Source: Streptomyces spongiicola (GTDB taxonomy: Bacteria; Actinomycetota; Actinomycetes; Streptomycetales; Streptomycetaceae). Taken from it: 64,000 nucleotides of DNA. Shown in pieces: positions 45,799 to 54,374 of the stretch. The position numbers and the translations under genes are program-made. Location: the NCBI RefSeq assembly GCF_003122365.1, contig NZ_CP029254.1:7116418-7180417 (forward strand), written 5' to 3'. Within the stretch, counting starts at the first letter, position 1, and each line of letters begins with the position of its first letter. A model generated the notes under the pieces. The model was not told the origin of the DNA, searched no databases, and was given only the letters and a program-made list of their open reading frames with translations.

Positions 45799-45983
45799 AG
45801 AGAGACCCCATGCCACCCCGGATAGACCGCATGCCACCTCAGAGAGACCACATGTTGCCCGTGAGTGAAACCACATGTTGCCCGGAGTGAGAACGCATGT
45901 CGCCCGTGAGTGAACGCACGTTGTCCCAGAGAGACATGTCGCCCGCAAGCGAGACCCATGCCGCCCCAGAGGGAGACCCCATC
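45799..45983. repeat. Degenerate 20-22-bp tandem repeat array
   Basis: About nine imperfect units of the type GAGAGACCACATGTTGCCC follow each other directly before the HTH gene (for example 45841-45860, then AGTGAAACCACATGTTGCCC and AGTGAGAACGCATGTCGCCC). The spacing of about 21-22 bp equals two helical turns, as in protein-binding iterons. It may be an operator or secondary replication/partition site. The units are not in a constant reading frame, which argues against coding. Confidence 0.75.
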
Positions 45984-47768
45984 ATGATGAACCAAACCTC
46001 CGTGATTCTCCAGCCCCCCGTAGATACCGATGGGGCGGATCGCCGTATTGATGCCGATTTTTTACCGACTAGTTCCAGCCATCCTCAGCCCGGAACGAGC
46101 CCCTCCGATACGGCTTCCACCCAGCGCGGGCGCATGAAGGTACCCATGCGGCTTGTGGAGTCCCCCCACTACTCCGACGCGGCGCTGAACGTCTACATCA
46201 AGGTCAAGGCCCTCTCAGTGCGCCGAGAGGGCTGCACAGCGAGCATCGACACCCTCGCCTCGTATGTCGGGCTCTCCGCCTCTACCGTGCAGCGCGGCCT
46301 TGCGCAGCTTCGCGCCACAGCCCCCGACGGTGTGGTCGAGCTTCCCGACAGCCGGCGCCGGTCCCTGCCCGGCGGCTCCGGAACCACGGCATGCCGCAGG
46401 GTCCGCCTCCTGCCGCCCGCTGAGCGGTACATCTGGATACCCGTCGTCGCCAGCGAGAAACTGCGGCCCCGCCTGCTGCGCGCATACACCGTGATCGCCT
46501 ATGCCGTCACACAGGGGATCCCGCTCTCCGAAAGCGATCTCGCAGGCTTCCTTCGCCATCACTCCGGCCCTCGTGCGGGCAAGCCCGTGACCACGGAAGC
46601 CGCCGGCCGCATCATCGACGAACTGGCCGCAGTCGGCTGGATCAGCGTATGGCGCCGGGCCGGCTTCCAGGGGCGTCATCTCTTCCTCGTGCACAACGAC
46701 GAGCACCCGGAGACTCCCGCACTTGATGACCGATCGGGTTCCGACGTTGATGACCGATCGCTCGCGAACAAGGAAGACCTAAGAATTGACCGACTCGAGA
46801 ACGGGGGGGTGCCTTTGTCACCCGCCGTAGGCGAAGTACCGGTAGAAGCGCCCGCGAAGGACCGCACCGACAGCCCCGCGCCGGTGAACATCCAAGATCA
46901 TCGCGCGCTGCGCGCGGAGGACACCGCCCCAGCCCCGAAGCCCACGGTTCGCCGCACCCCGCAGACCGCCTGGAGCGGCCCGCAACTGACCTTCAGCCCA
47001 CGACTCAACTCCGTGCTGGAGCCGGTACGCTTCCTGCTCAGCCAGGTCAACACCTACGTCCAGCGCCGCATCGGACGGGAGATCGCCAGGCAGCTCGACG
47101 ACGGCTACGGCCCCTCCCGCCTCCGCGCCCGGCTCAGCCAGCGCCTCACCCAGACCCTCGTCGCCGACATCCGGGATCCCGGCCGCTGGCTGCTGGGAGT
47201 CGCACTCCCCCGCTGGGGCTGCGCCGACCCCGACTGCGAATCGGGGGTCCTCTGGTCGACCGGTACGAGCTGCACCGCCTGCCGGGAGGTGGTCGCCCAA
47301 CGTGCGGCGGCCCGCCGGGAGCGGGCCGCGGAGAACACCTGCGCCGACGCGCACCAAGACCAGGACCGCCGACCTCGGCAGCATCCGGCGGCCGTCCCAC
47401 GGGTCCTGGAGTGCTGTCCCGACTGCGAGCGCCCCCATCTGCCCGGAGGCGCGGGTCTCTGCGCAGAGTGCCGTATGCGCACGTCAACGCCACCGGCAGC
47501 CGGGCCCCCACGCACACCCACCACTTCGGCCGTCAGCAGATGCCGTGGGCGGAACGGCCTCTGCGGCCGTCCAGCCCCGCACGGCCTGTGCTGGCGTTGC
47601 CGCACGGAGTCCGAGGCCTCCCCGCCCGGGGAGGCACTCGGCCCACCCGGCAGTTCACCGCCCGAAAACCACCGGGAGAAGCCATGCGTCCTGCCGGACC
47701 CAGCCGAGGTATCCCCTCGCCGCTACGGCCGTCCGGCCAGCGCGGGCTCGCGCTCGGTCCGCGCATGA
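45984..47768 (+). CDS. Helix-turn-helix plasmid protein with zinc-like fingers
   Basis: A 594-residue protein starts at ATG 45984, eight bases after GGGAG. Residues about 60-130 form a winged helix-turn-helix of the replication-initiator/GntR-like type (SDAALNVYIKVKALS, ASIDTLASYVGLSASTVQRGLAQL). A second wHTH-like stretch follows to about 240. The C-terminal third contains paired cysteines (CADPDCESG, CTAC, CCPDC, CAEC, CGRP...CWRC) that suggest zinc binding. The upstream repeat array fits self-binding. It could be a replication or copy-control protein. I do not recognise a named family beyond the HTH. Its last 46 bp overlap the convergent membrane gene. Confidence 0.75.
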   Translation: MMNQTSVILQPPVDTDGADRRIDADFLPTSSSHPQPGTSPSDTASTQRGRMKVPMRLVESPHYSDAALNVYIKVKALSVRREGCTASIDTLASYVGLSASTVQRGLAQLRATAPDGVVELPDSRRRSLPGGSGTTACRRVRLLPPAERYIWIPVVASEKLRPRLLRAYTVIAYAVTQGIPLSESDLAGFLRHHSGPRAGKPVTTEAAGRIIDELAAVGWISVWRRAGFQGRHLFLVHNDEHPETPALDDRSGSDVDDRSLANKEDLRIDRLENGGVPLSPAVGEVPVEAPAKDRTDSPAPVNIQDHRALRAEDTAPAPKPTVRRTPQTAWSGPQLTFSPRLNSVLEPVRFLLSQVNTYVQRRIGREIARQLDDGYGPSRLRARLSQRLTQTLVADIRDPGRWLLGVALPRWGCADPDCESGVLWSTGTSCTACREVVAQRAAARRERAAENTCADAHQDQDRRPRQHPAAVPRVLECCPDCERPHLPGGAGLCAECRMRTSTPPAAGPPRTPTTSAVSRCRGRNGLCGRPAPHGLCWRCRTESEASPPGEALGPPGSSPPENHREKPCVLPDPAEVSPRRYGRPASAGSRSVRA

Positions 47769-48490
47769 GCGGCGGATACCGGCTCCTGCGCCCCGGCCTC
47801 GTCGTAGGCGGCCTTGACCGTGCGCTTCTCCTTCCACAGGTGGTAGAGGGCGATGGCGAGGATGGCCGAACCGATCATGTTGGCGACGAAGTGCCACCAC
47901 ACCCGGTACGTCACGAGCGCCGCTCCTGGCTCTATGAGGCCGAACCAGGTGGACAGACCGATCGCACGACTGGCCCCCAGCGCGATGGACAGCGTCAGCA
48001 CCACGTGCTCGAGACCGTGGATGCCCTGCATCCAGACCCCCATCCTGGCCCACTTGCGGGACTTGAGATCCCCGGTGACCCGTCGGGTGATCTGCACGAT
48101 GCCGACCAGTCCGGCGAGGAAGACGAAGTTTCCGGTGAGGTGCAGGATCTCCATGCCGAGCGAGGGCTTGGTCATGTCCACCTGGCCCATCCCACGGGCG
48201 AGACTGTGGGCCCATGGAGTCATCCACGCCGGCGCATAGGGATTGGCGATCCAGTAGGCGGCCTGGGCCAGATGCTCCTGGAAGTGGCCGATCTGGCCGA
48301 CGACACCGAGTCCGATGACACCCGCAGCCGTCTTGTACAGCCAGGGGCGGACCGGGCCACGGTTCGCGTACGCGAGTACGGCGACGGCAAGCCACATCGC
48401 AGCGGCCCAGGCGATGAAGAGGACTGCGCCCGCGGTGTCCACGAACGACACGGCACTTCCCATACCGTGCATACCGGATGGATGCTCCAT
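47723..48490 (-). CDS. DUF6008-like multi-pass membrane protein
   Basis: A 255-residue protein with about six hydrophobic segments (for example GAVLFIAWAAAMWLAVAVLAY, LHLTGNFVFLAGLVGIVQI and HFVANMIGSAILAIALYHLW) and conserved membrane histidines (GHFQEHLAQ, HGLEHVVL) that could bind metal or haem. AGGAG precedes the ATG. The DUF6008 assignment is from memory of the motif pattern. The function is unknown and no partner gene is obvious. Confidence 0.75.
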   Translation of the reverse strand: MEHPSGMHGMGSAVSFVDTAGAVLFIAWAAAMWLAVAVLAYANRGPVRPWLYKTAAGVIGLGVVGQIGHFQEHLAQAAYWIANPYAPAWMTPWAHSLARGMGQVDMTKPSLGMEILHLTGNFVFLAGLVGIVQITRRVTGDLKSRKWARMGVWMQGIHGLEHVVLTLSIALGASRAIGLSTWFGLIEPGAALVTYRVWWHFVANMIGSAILAIALYHLWKEKRTVKAAYDEAGAQEPVSAAHARTEREPALAGRP

Positions 48491-48728
48491 GTGCGCTCCT
48501 TCTCCACGTTCGTACCGGACGACGCCTTTCGCCGTGCCACCCCTGACGCTAGGAAAGAGCGTGCGGAGTCCTCCACTTCAGCCGTGCGGACTTGGGCGGG
48601 CTGTCGTTCGTACACCCCTCCGGCAGCGGGGCACGGAAGGCGCCTGCACGACGCCGGCCCGGTGGTGCACGGAGTATCTGCTGCATGCGCCACCGAGGAG
48701 CCGGGCGGCCCACGCACAGCGCGAAATT

Positions 48729-48741
48729 ATTACGGCGTAAT
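48729..48741. promoter_or_regulatory. parS-like site 1
   Basis: The perfect palindrome ATTACGGCGTAAT, 37 bp downstream of the parB stop. It is one of five copies clustered around parAB and differs from the chromosomal Streptomyces parS (GTTTCACGTGAAAC). Confidence 0.75.
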
Positions 48742-48777
48742 GGCCCACCCTCAGCAACACGGAGCCACCTTCAGCTC

Positions 48778-49911
48778 CTACCTGTCCTCCAGGAGAAGGT
48801 CGACCACCTGCTGCAGGAACTCTGTGCTGGTGGCGGCAGTCAGGTCGGCAACGAACGCCTCGGGGCCACCGAGCAGTTCCACGTATCGCGCGACCAGCCG
48901 GTGACGCTCTCGCTCGCTGACCTTGTCGAAGATGATGTCCATGCTGGCGACACCGTCAGCCCATGGCATCTTGACCTGACGTGGGCTGAGAGCCGGTGCC
49001 GGACGTGGGTCGGGCACGGTGGCCACGGGAGACGCGTGTCCCGGTTTCTCGGAGTCCTCGCCGGCAGACCTTATTACGTCGTAATGAGCTGGCTCATCAG
49101 GCATCTGCGCTGCGGCAGGAGTTGGCCTGAGCGCGGACTCCGCAGCTGCTGAGCCGGTGCTCCGACGGACGCTCGCCCCAGTGTGCTTGTCAGCCTTTTC
49201 CTGTGCACGCCTGTCCTTGAGGCGCTGTAGGTGTTCTTCCTGCTCCTCCGGATTCTTCCGGCCCACAAGGCGCAACAGGTCCGGGCGCTCCTCCCCCGCC
49301 TCGAGCTTGTGCTTCAGCTCGGGAGTGAGGGTGAGCAGGGCGAGCCGCTGCGAGATCCAGCCCTGAGAGCGGTGCAACCGCACTGCGAGCGCCTCCTGAG
49401 TGCCGTGTACCCCGAGCAGTTGCTGCAGGGCCTTGGCCTCGTCGAGCGGGCTGAGGTCCTGCCGGTGGATGTTGGCGACGAGGGCGGACTCCAGGAGTTC
49501 ATCGGGATTGTTGCCGAGGCTGTCGTCGAGCATCACCTTGATGCTCTCCAAGGAGGCTTCTCGCGCAGCGGCAAGGCGGGAGTTTCCGTCGATCACGACG
49601 TACTTGGTGCCCGGCTCGAGTTCGCGTTCACGGGTCGGGTTGGCCTCGAGGTAGGAGAAGCGGGACATGATGGTGATGGCCTGCTTCTGCCCGTGGTCAC
49701 GGAGGCTGCCGGCGAGATCGGCCAGATCGCCGAGTTCGGTCCGCGGGTTGTCCGGGTTGAGACTGATGGCACGGACGGGAAGGGTGACCGGTGGGGGCGC
49801 GCCTTCAGTGGGGGCGGCCGTAGCGGCGTTGATGGCCGCGCGCCGGGAGCTGATGGGTTGCGCCTGCTGGAAGGAGGCGCCCGCTCCGAGCTTGGCGGCC
49901 TTGCTGCTCAT
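48778..49911 (-). CDS. parB: Plasmid partition protein ParB
   Basis: A 377-residue ParB. The CTPase/ParB-N domain has box I LNPDNPRTELGDLADLAGSL and a box II variant VIDGNSRLAAA in place of GERRxRA. A helix-turn-helix follows (TQEALAVRLHRSQGWISQRLALL), then a charged linker and a short dimerisation domain (RLVARYVELLGGPEAFVADL). It should bind the ATTACGNCGTAAT sites nearby. Its ATG overlaps the ParA stop by four bases. Confidence 0.9.
   Translation of the reverse strand: MSSKAAKLGAGASFQQAQPISSRRAAINAATAAPTEGAPPPVTLPVRAISLNPDNPRTELGDLADLAGSLRDHGQKQAITIMSRFSYLEANPTRERELEPGTKYVVIDGNSRLAAAREASLESIKVMLDDSLGNNPDELLESALVANIHRQDLSPLDEAKALQQLLGVHGTQEALAVRLHRSQGWISQRLALLTLTPELKHKLEAGEERPDLLRLVGRKNPEEQEEHLQRLKDRRAQEKADKHTGASVRRSTGSAAAESALRPTPAAAQMPDEPAHYDVIRSAGEDSEKPGHASPVATVPDPRPAPALSPRQVKMPWADGVASMDIIFDKVSERERHRLVARYVELLGGPEAFVADLTAATSTEFLQQVVDLLLEDR
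49073..49085. promoter_or_regulatory. parS-like site 2 (inside parB)
   Basis: ATTACGTCGTAAT, a perfect match to the five-copy family, lies within the linker-coding part of parB and reads HYDVI there. Confidence 0.7.
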
Positions 49912-51146
49912 GAGATCTCCCGAGCGAGCGCGCGGAGTGCTACAGCCTGATCGCATCGTGGGGCGTAGGCGAGCAGGGGCTGTTTCACGCGGACGGCTTC
50001 CTTCTGCTCCTTCAGGTCGCCGATGACGCCGACGACTCGAGGGTCCTTTATGGCCATCCAGGCTTCGAGGGAGGAGGTGGCGATGTAGCCCCGGCGGGCG
50101 TCGTAGTGGTTGACGACGATACCGAGGTACTCGAGTTCGAGGCCCATGTCGCCGCGTAGGTCCTCGATCTGGGAGGTGAGCAGGGCATAGGCGTCGGCAC
50201 TGCTGTCTTCGGCCTGGACCACGACGAGGACGCCGGAGTTGCCGGGGTCTTCGTCGTGGCGGCGGCGTCCGTAGAAAGCGGCGGCGTCCATGCTGAGGCC
50301 GAGACTGGGTGGGCAGTCGACGAGTATTACGTCGTAATAGTGCTCGACGGGGGACAGGGCGCGTTCAAGGGCTGCCTCGCGGGCTCGGACGCCGGAGAGT
50401 TTCACATCCAGCAGGAACGCGTCGGTGCAGGCCGGCAGCAGGTGGAGACGGCCGCCGAAGCGAGGTGCGTCGACTTCGACGATGAGGTCGCGAAGCTCTC
50501 CCTTGGGCTCACCTGCCATGTGCTTGGTGAGACTGTCGCCGTCGAGTTGGAGTGGATCGTGACCGGTCTGCTTCGTCAGATGGCCCTGGGGGTCGAAGTC
50601 CACGAGCAGTACCCGGAGCCCCGGCCCGGGCAGGTCCTCGTAGTCGAGAAGTGAACCGGGCTGTTTGTCGTTGAGGAGAGCGGCGAAGTGCTTGGAGATG
50701 CGGACCGGGTGGAGCAGGTCGGCCCCTTCGGCCAGGGCCTGGCCGGCTCCGGAGGTGACCGCGGTCTTGCCGACGCCTCCCTTTTGGTTGCAGACGATGA
50801 TGCGCCGGACGACCGCAGGGCGCTGCACGTTCGGAGGCGGGTTCTTGTCGAGCCACACCTGCACGGACTGGGACAGGCCCTGGACGAGGGAGACACCGCG
50901 AGCTTCGCAGTCTCCCCTGAAGGCGTCCCACTGGCCCGGGGGAAGCCAGGTGGAGAACGACTTGGCACCGGCGGTGTCGATGGGGGACCGGTTCGCACCG
51001 AGCCCGCGCCAGGCGGTGATGCCCGCCTCGACCGCACGCTGGATGTCGATGCCGTGCTGTGCTGTGCGGATCTTCAGATCCTGCTGCAAACCGGCTGGGA
51101 GCTTGGAGACGACCTTCTCCCGGTCGCTGGATGAGGGCGAAGTCAT
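49908..51146 (-). CDS. parA: Plasmid partition ATPase ParA
   Basis: A 412-residue deviant-Walker ATPase: KGGVGKT at 122-128 in VCNQKGGVGKTAV, LLVDFDPQGHLT as Walker A', and VILVDCPPSLG as Walker B. The 110-residue N-terminal extension, likely DNA-binding (type Ia), fits autoregulation through the inverted repeat at 51156-51200. It moves ParB-parS complexes and is co-transcribed with parB (ATGA overlap). A chromosomal ParA would lack the extension, so this is a plasmid type. Confidence 0.92.
   Translation of the reverse strand: MTSPSSSDREKVVSKLPAGLQQDLKIRTAQHGIDIQRAVEAGITAWRGLGANRSPIDTAGAKSFSTWLPPGQWDAFRGDCEARGVSLVQGLSQSVQVWLDKNPPPNVQRPAVVRRIIVCNQKGGVGKTAVTSGAGQALAEGADLLHPVRISKHFAALLNDKQPGSLLDYEDLPGPGLRVLLVDFDPQGHLTKQTGHDPLQLDGDSLTKHMAGEPKGELRDLIVEVDAPRFGGRLHLLPACTDAFLLDVKLSGVRAREAALERALSPVEHYYDVILVDCPPSLGLSMDAAAFYGRRRHDEDPGNSGVLVVVQAEDSSADAYALLTSQIEDLRGDMGLELEYLGIVVNHYDARRGYIATSSLEAWMAIKDPRVVGVIGDLKEQKEAVRVKQPLLAYAPRCDQAVALRALAREIS
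50326..50338. promoter_or_regulatory. parS-like site 3 (inside parA)
   Basis: ATTACGTCGTAAT within the parA coding region, where it encodes the YYDVI residues before Walker B. Confidence 0.7.
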
Positions 51147-51155
51147 GCGCGACAC

Positions 51156-51200
51156 CTTACTAACATTCAAGATCCTCTGTTGCGTCAACACGTTAGTAAG
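51156..51200 (-). promoter_or_regulatory. parAB promoter/operator
   Basis: On the minus strand TTGACG (51188-51183), a 17-base spacer and TGTTAG (51165-51160) form a possible sigma-70-type promoter with a very short leader to the ATG at 51146. A perfect 9-bp inverted repeat, CTTACTAAC and GTTAGTAAG, brackets it and overlaps the -10, a natural target for repression by ParA. Confidence 0.65.
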
Positions 51201-51247
51201 CCACAACTTGGGGATCGTGGAGTCGGCGGGGAGCGCCTCTCCCGTGT

Positions 51248-51260
51248 ATTACGCCGTAAT
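51248..51260. promoter_or_regulatory. parS-like site 4
   Basis: ATTACGCCGTAAT upstream of the parA promoter; 49 bp from site 5 (start to start). Confidence 0.75.
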
Positions 51261-51296
51261 ACCGCCTCGGTGATCGCCGGGCCGGCGTGGCGGATT

Positions 51297-51309
51297 ATTA
51301 CGCCGTAAT
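51297..51309. promoter_or_regulatory. parS-like site 5
   Basis: ATTACGCCGTAAT between parA and tap; the fifth copy of the family. Confidence 0.75.
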
Positions 51310-51511
51310 GAACACTCGCTCGGAGCACGGCAGCCGTTCGCCGCCTCTCTTCGCGCCTGCGCGGAGTGGGCTCAACCCGGAAACCGCCTGCCTCTGCAGT
51401 CCACCCACTCGTCGTTCAGTTCCTCCGCTCTGCTCGGACGGGATGAGCGTGCGCTACTCACGGCCGCCCCCGGTCGGCTGGGGAGACTCCCTGCACGCTC
51501 GCGCGATCCAT

Positions 51512-51527
51512 GCGCGATATATCGTGC
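51512..51527. promoter_or_regulatory. Palindrome upstream of tap
   Basis: GCGCGATATATCGTGC, with the perfect 10-bp core CGATATATCG, lies 33 bp before the tap GTG. It is a candidate operator for the HTH of Tap, or part of the promoter. Confidence 0.45.
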
Positions 51528-51560
51528 GATTGATGTAGCGTTCAGAACGGAGGTGGTGGT

Positions 51561-53780
51561 GTGCCGAGCGATGATGACGCGCTGTTCGGTGCGGTCGACG
51601 CCCTGCTGGAGGAGGTGGCTTCGAGAGAGCCTCTGCCGGCCCCGGCTGAGCGGAAACGGCTTCGCGAGGCCGCCGGCCTCAGTCAGGAGCAGGTGGCCGG
51701 CGTCCTGCAGGTCCGCCGTGAGGCGGTCAGCGGCTGGGAGGCCGGTCGCACGGAGCCCAGGGCGCCCAAGCGCGCAGCCTACGCCCGACTGCTGGAGGGG
51801 CTCGCGGCCCGCTACCCGGCACCGGAAGCGGAGCCGACGGCTCCGGACGTCGCAGTCCCCGGCCCTGGTGGCACTCAGCCGGCGCGGCGGCCTGCTGCCG
51901 CGCCGGCCCCGCCGGACGCTGCCCGTTCGGCGGCTGCTCTTCCCTCACCGTCCCGCCCCGCGGGCGGCACCGCGCCCGCCCGGTCGCACGCCCCACGCCG
52001 CACCGTCGGGCCGGAGGACGCGAGGCGTGCGTCGGCCGCTTCCGCGGTCGACGCAGGTTTCGCATACGGCCCGCTGGGGGTGCTCGACGGCGACGGTTCG
52101 GTGTACTGCCTCGATGGGCTTGTGCTGGACTGCCCGGCCGGGACCGTCGTCGAGGTCGTGGAATGGGTCCTGAGCGAGGCGAAGCTGGGGGCGGCTCGGC
52201 TGCATCGCGCGGGGAGGGATGCCGACCCGCTCATCGTGGTCACCGCCGCCGCGGCGGAACGACTCGGGCTGCCTGCGGTGTTGGAGGACCGGCGGAGCCT
52301 GCGGCTGCCGCAGAGCCACGCGGTGGTGAAGCAGATCGCGAAGGCGGGGTGGAAGCTCACCAAGCGCGGGTTCGGCCCGTGGGCCCGGGTCTACCGGCCC
52401 GCTGACGGCGACCGGCGGCAGTGCGTGCAGTTCGCCGTACTGCCGTGGGACGCGCTCGACACCCGCTCTTGGGGCGACACCGCCCTGCTGCCTGCCCCGG
52501 ACGTCGCCGCCGTCCTCGGCACCTATGCCTGCCGCGTGATCACTCCTCGCGGGTCGACGGCCGTGTGCGGGCTGGAGTTGATGACCGCGCTGCGGCCGCC
52601 GACCCGTGCAGTACGCGACGAGGCCTCGGGGACATGGGTGCCGGGCCCGGTACCCGGATCCCTGTACGAGGCGGTGGATCCGGCTCCACCCGAGGCGCCG
52701 GCAGAGCATCCGATCGTCGCCGGCCTGTACCCGCGCCACCACCGGCGCACCGCGGACCAGGTGCTCGACGAGGAGGCCTTCGACTGGATCCGCGAGCCGG
52801 AGCTGCTCACCGGTGCCGAGTGCGCGCGCCGGTTCGCGGTGGGCATCGACGTGAACACCGCCTTCCTCGCCGCCGCCAACCGCCTCGTTGTGGGCCTCTC
52901 GGCCCCGGTCCATGTGAAGAAGCCCGCCTTCGACAAGAAGGTTCCCGGGGCCTGGCTGGTCGACCTGTCCGGTATCGAGTTCGACCCCCGGCTGCCCAAC
53001 CCCTTCACTCCCCACGGGAAACGGCCCGGCGGGCCGGCCTGGTACGCGACACCCACCGTCGCGTACGCGGCCGAACTCGTCGCGGCCTACGGACTCCCGG
53101 TGTCGATCGAACCCGTCGAGGCATGGCTGCGGCCGGAGTCGGGCCCGTACCTCGACCCCTGGTACAAGCGGTTGAGCGAGGCGTACAGGGCGACGATGGC
53201 CGACCTCGGTGTGGTGGCCGGGATGGGCGACGCCGAGTTCCTGACCGCGATGGCGACGCACCGGCAGGCCGACCCCGGCAAGGCGGCGGTGCTGTCCGCC
53301 ATCAAGGCGACGGTCAAGGGCGGGATCGGTAAGCTGCGTGAACGGCCGCAGGGTGCGGGATACCGGGCCGGAGAGCGCTGGCCCGCTTTGGAACGCCCTA
53401 CCTGGCGCCCCGACATCCGGGCCGCCGTCATCTCCACCGCACGCGTCAACATGCACCGCAAGATCCTCAAGACAGCGCTCGCCACACAGCACGCACCCGC
53501 TCCCACCGGGCATCTCGGCCTCGGGGACGACGCCCTCGTTCCGCTCGCCCTGCTGTCCGACTGCGCCGTGTACCCGTCCGACGGTCCTTCACCGCTGGAC
53601 GTCCTGCCGTGCACACCGGACGGCAAGCCCGAGCCAGGGACCTTCCGGCTCGGGGTCAGTCCCGGCATGGTCAAGCACGAGGGCACCCAGGACCTCATGT
53701 GGGCCGTCCGGATGCTCGAAGCGGGACACAACCCCGCCCAGCACATCAAGGGCACCGACGCCGCCATCGAGGGGGAGTAG
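51561..53780 (+). CDS. tap: Telomere-associated protein Tap
   Basis: A 739-residue protein starts at a GTG after GGAGGTGG. The N-terminus contains an XRE-type helix-turn-helix (RLREAAGLSQEQVAGVLQVRREAVSGWEAGRTEP, about residues 34-67). A variable Ala/Pro linker and a long C-terminal region with a polymerase-like GIDVNTAFLAAANRL follow. This is the layout of Streptomyces Tap, which binds single-stranded telomere 3' overhangs and recruits Tpg to patch the ends. It is directly followed by tpg (6 bp), the standard pair for linear replicons. Confidence 0.92.
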   Translation: MPSDDDALFGAVDALLEEVASREPLPAPAERKRLREAAGLSQEQVAGVLQVRREAVSGWEAGRTEPRAPKRAAYARLLEGLAARYPAPEAEPTAPDVAVPGPGGTQPARRPAAAPAPPDAARSAAALPSPSRPAGGTAPARSHAPRRTVGPEDARRASAASAVDAGFAYGPLGVLDGDGSVYCLDGLVLDCPAGTVVEVVEWVLSEAKLGAARLHRAGRDADPLIVVTAAAAERLGLPAVLEDRRSLRLPQSHAVVKQIAKAGWKLTKRGFGPWARVYRPADGDRRQCVQFAVLPWDALDTRSWGDTALLPAPDVAAVLGTYACRVITPRGSTAVCGLELMTALRPPTRAVRDEASGTWVPGPVPGSLYEAVDPAPPEAPAEHPIVAGLYPRHHRRTADQVLDEEAFDWIREPELLTGAECARRFAVGIDVNTAFLAAANRLVVGLSAPVHVKKPAFDKKVPGAWLVDLSGIEFDPRLPNPFTPHGKRPGGPAWYATPTVAYAAELVAAYGLPVSIEPVEAWLRPESGPYLDPWYKRLSEAYRATMADLGVVAGMGDAEFLTAMATHRQADPGKAAVLSAIKATVKGGIGKLRERPQGAGYRAGERWPALERPTWRPDIRAAVISTARVNMHRKILKTALATQHAPAPTGHLGLGDDALVPLALLSDCAVYPSDGPSPLDVLPCTPDGKPEPGTFRLGVSPGMVKHEGTQDLMWAVRMLEAGHNPAQHIKGTDAAIEGE

Positions 53781-53786
53781 AGCGCG

Positions 53787-54341
53787 ATGGGCATGTTCGA
53801 CGACAGCCTCGACAAAGCCGTGGCGAACAGGACCACGAAGCCGGCGCCGAAGAGTGCACCGGCGCAGATGCGGTACCTGGTCAAGCAGCTCAAGGGGACC
53901 CGGCCGGTGGCCGAACTGCTGGGCATCTCCCAGCGCACCGTCGAGCGCTATGTGAGGAACCAGATCAAGCGGCCCCGCCCGGAACTCGCCGCCCGCCTCA
54001 CCCAGGAGGTGGGCCGGCGCTGGCAGCCCCGGGTGCGGGAGCGAGCCAGAAGACAGGCAGCCACGTCGACGGGCATCGTGATCGAGACCCGCGCCAGGTT
54101 CGGGTTCACCGCCGCCCCGGGCAGCACCGACGACGCCCGCATCCGGCTCATCACACACCATCTGCCACCCGCGTACGCCGCACGCCTCTTCGACGCCCAG
54201 ACCCAGGGGGCCACCGACCGGGAGCTGAGCGCCATCGCGGCGGAGGGACTCCAGGAGGAGTACTTCAAGGACCGCGGCCGCCGGGCCGCCGGCCTGTCCG
54301 TGGAGTTCACCGACATCGACTACGTCGAGTTCGACCTCTGA
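53787..54341 (+). CDS. tpg: Telomere terminal protein Tpg
   Basis: A 184-residue protein, the usual Tpg length. It starts MGMFDDSLDKAVANRT and has a helix-turn-helix at about 45-75 (TRPVAELLGISQRTVERYVRNQIKRPRPEL), then a region with GFTAAPGSTDDARIR and a C-terminal DIDYVEFDL. Tpg becomes covalently attached to the 5' ends and primes end patching. Presence of tap-tpg shows that the replicon is, or was, linear. Confidence 0.93.
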   Translation: MGMFDDSLDKAVANRTTKPAPKSAPAQMRYLVKQLKGTRPVAELLGISQRTVERYVRNQIKRPRPELAARLTQEVGRRWQPRVRERARRQAATSTGIVIETRARFGFTAAPGSTDDARIRLITHHLPPAYAARLFDAQTQGATDRELSAIAAEGLQEEYFKDRGRRAAGLSVEFTDIDYVEFDL

Positions 54342-54374
54342 CGCGGCACGGAACTGCGGCCGGGCGCGCGTTGA

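Noticed and set aside
45799..45983. A leader peptide encoded by the tandem repeats
   Set aside because: The unit length of 20-22 bp breaks the reading frame from unit to unit, so a repeated peptide is not maintained.
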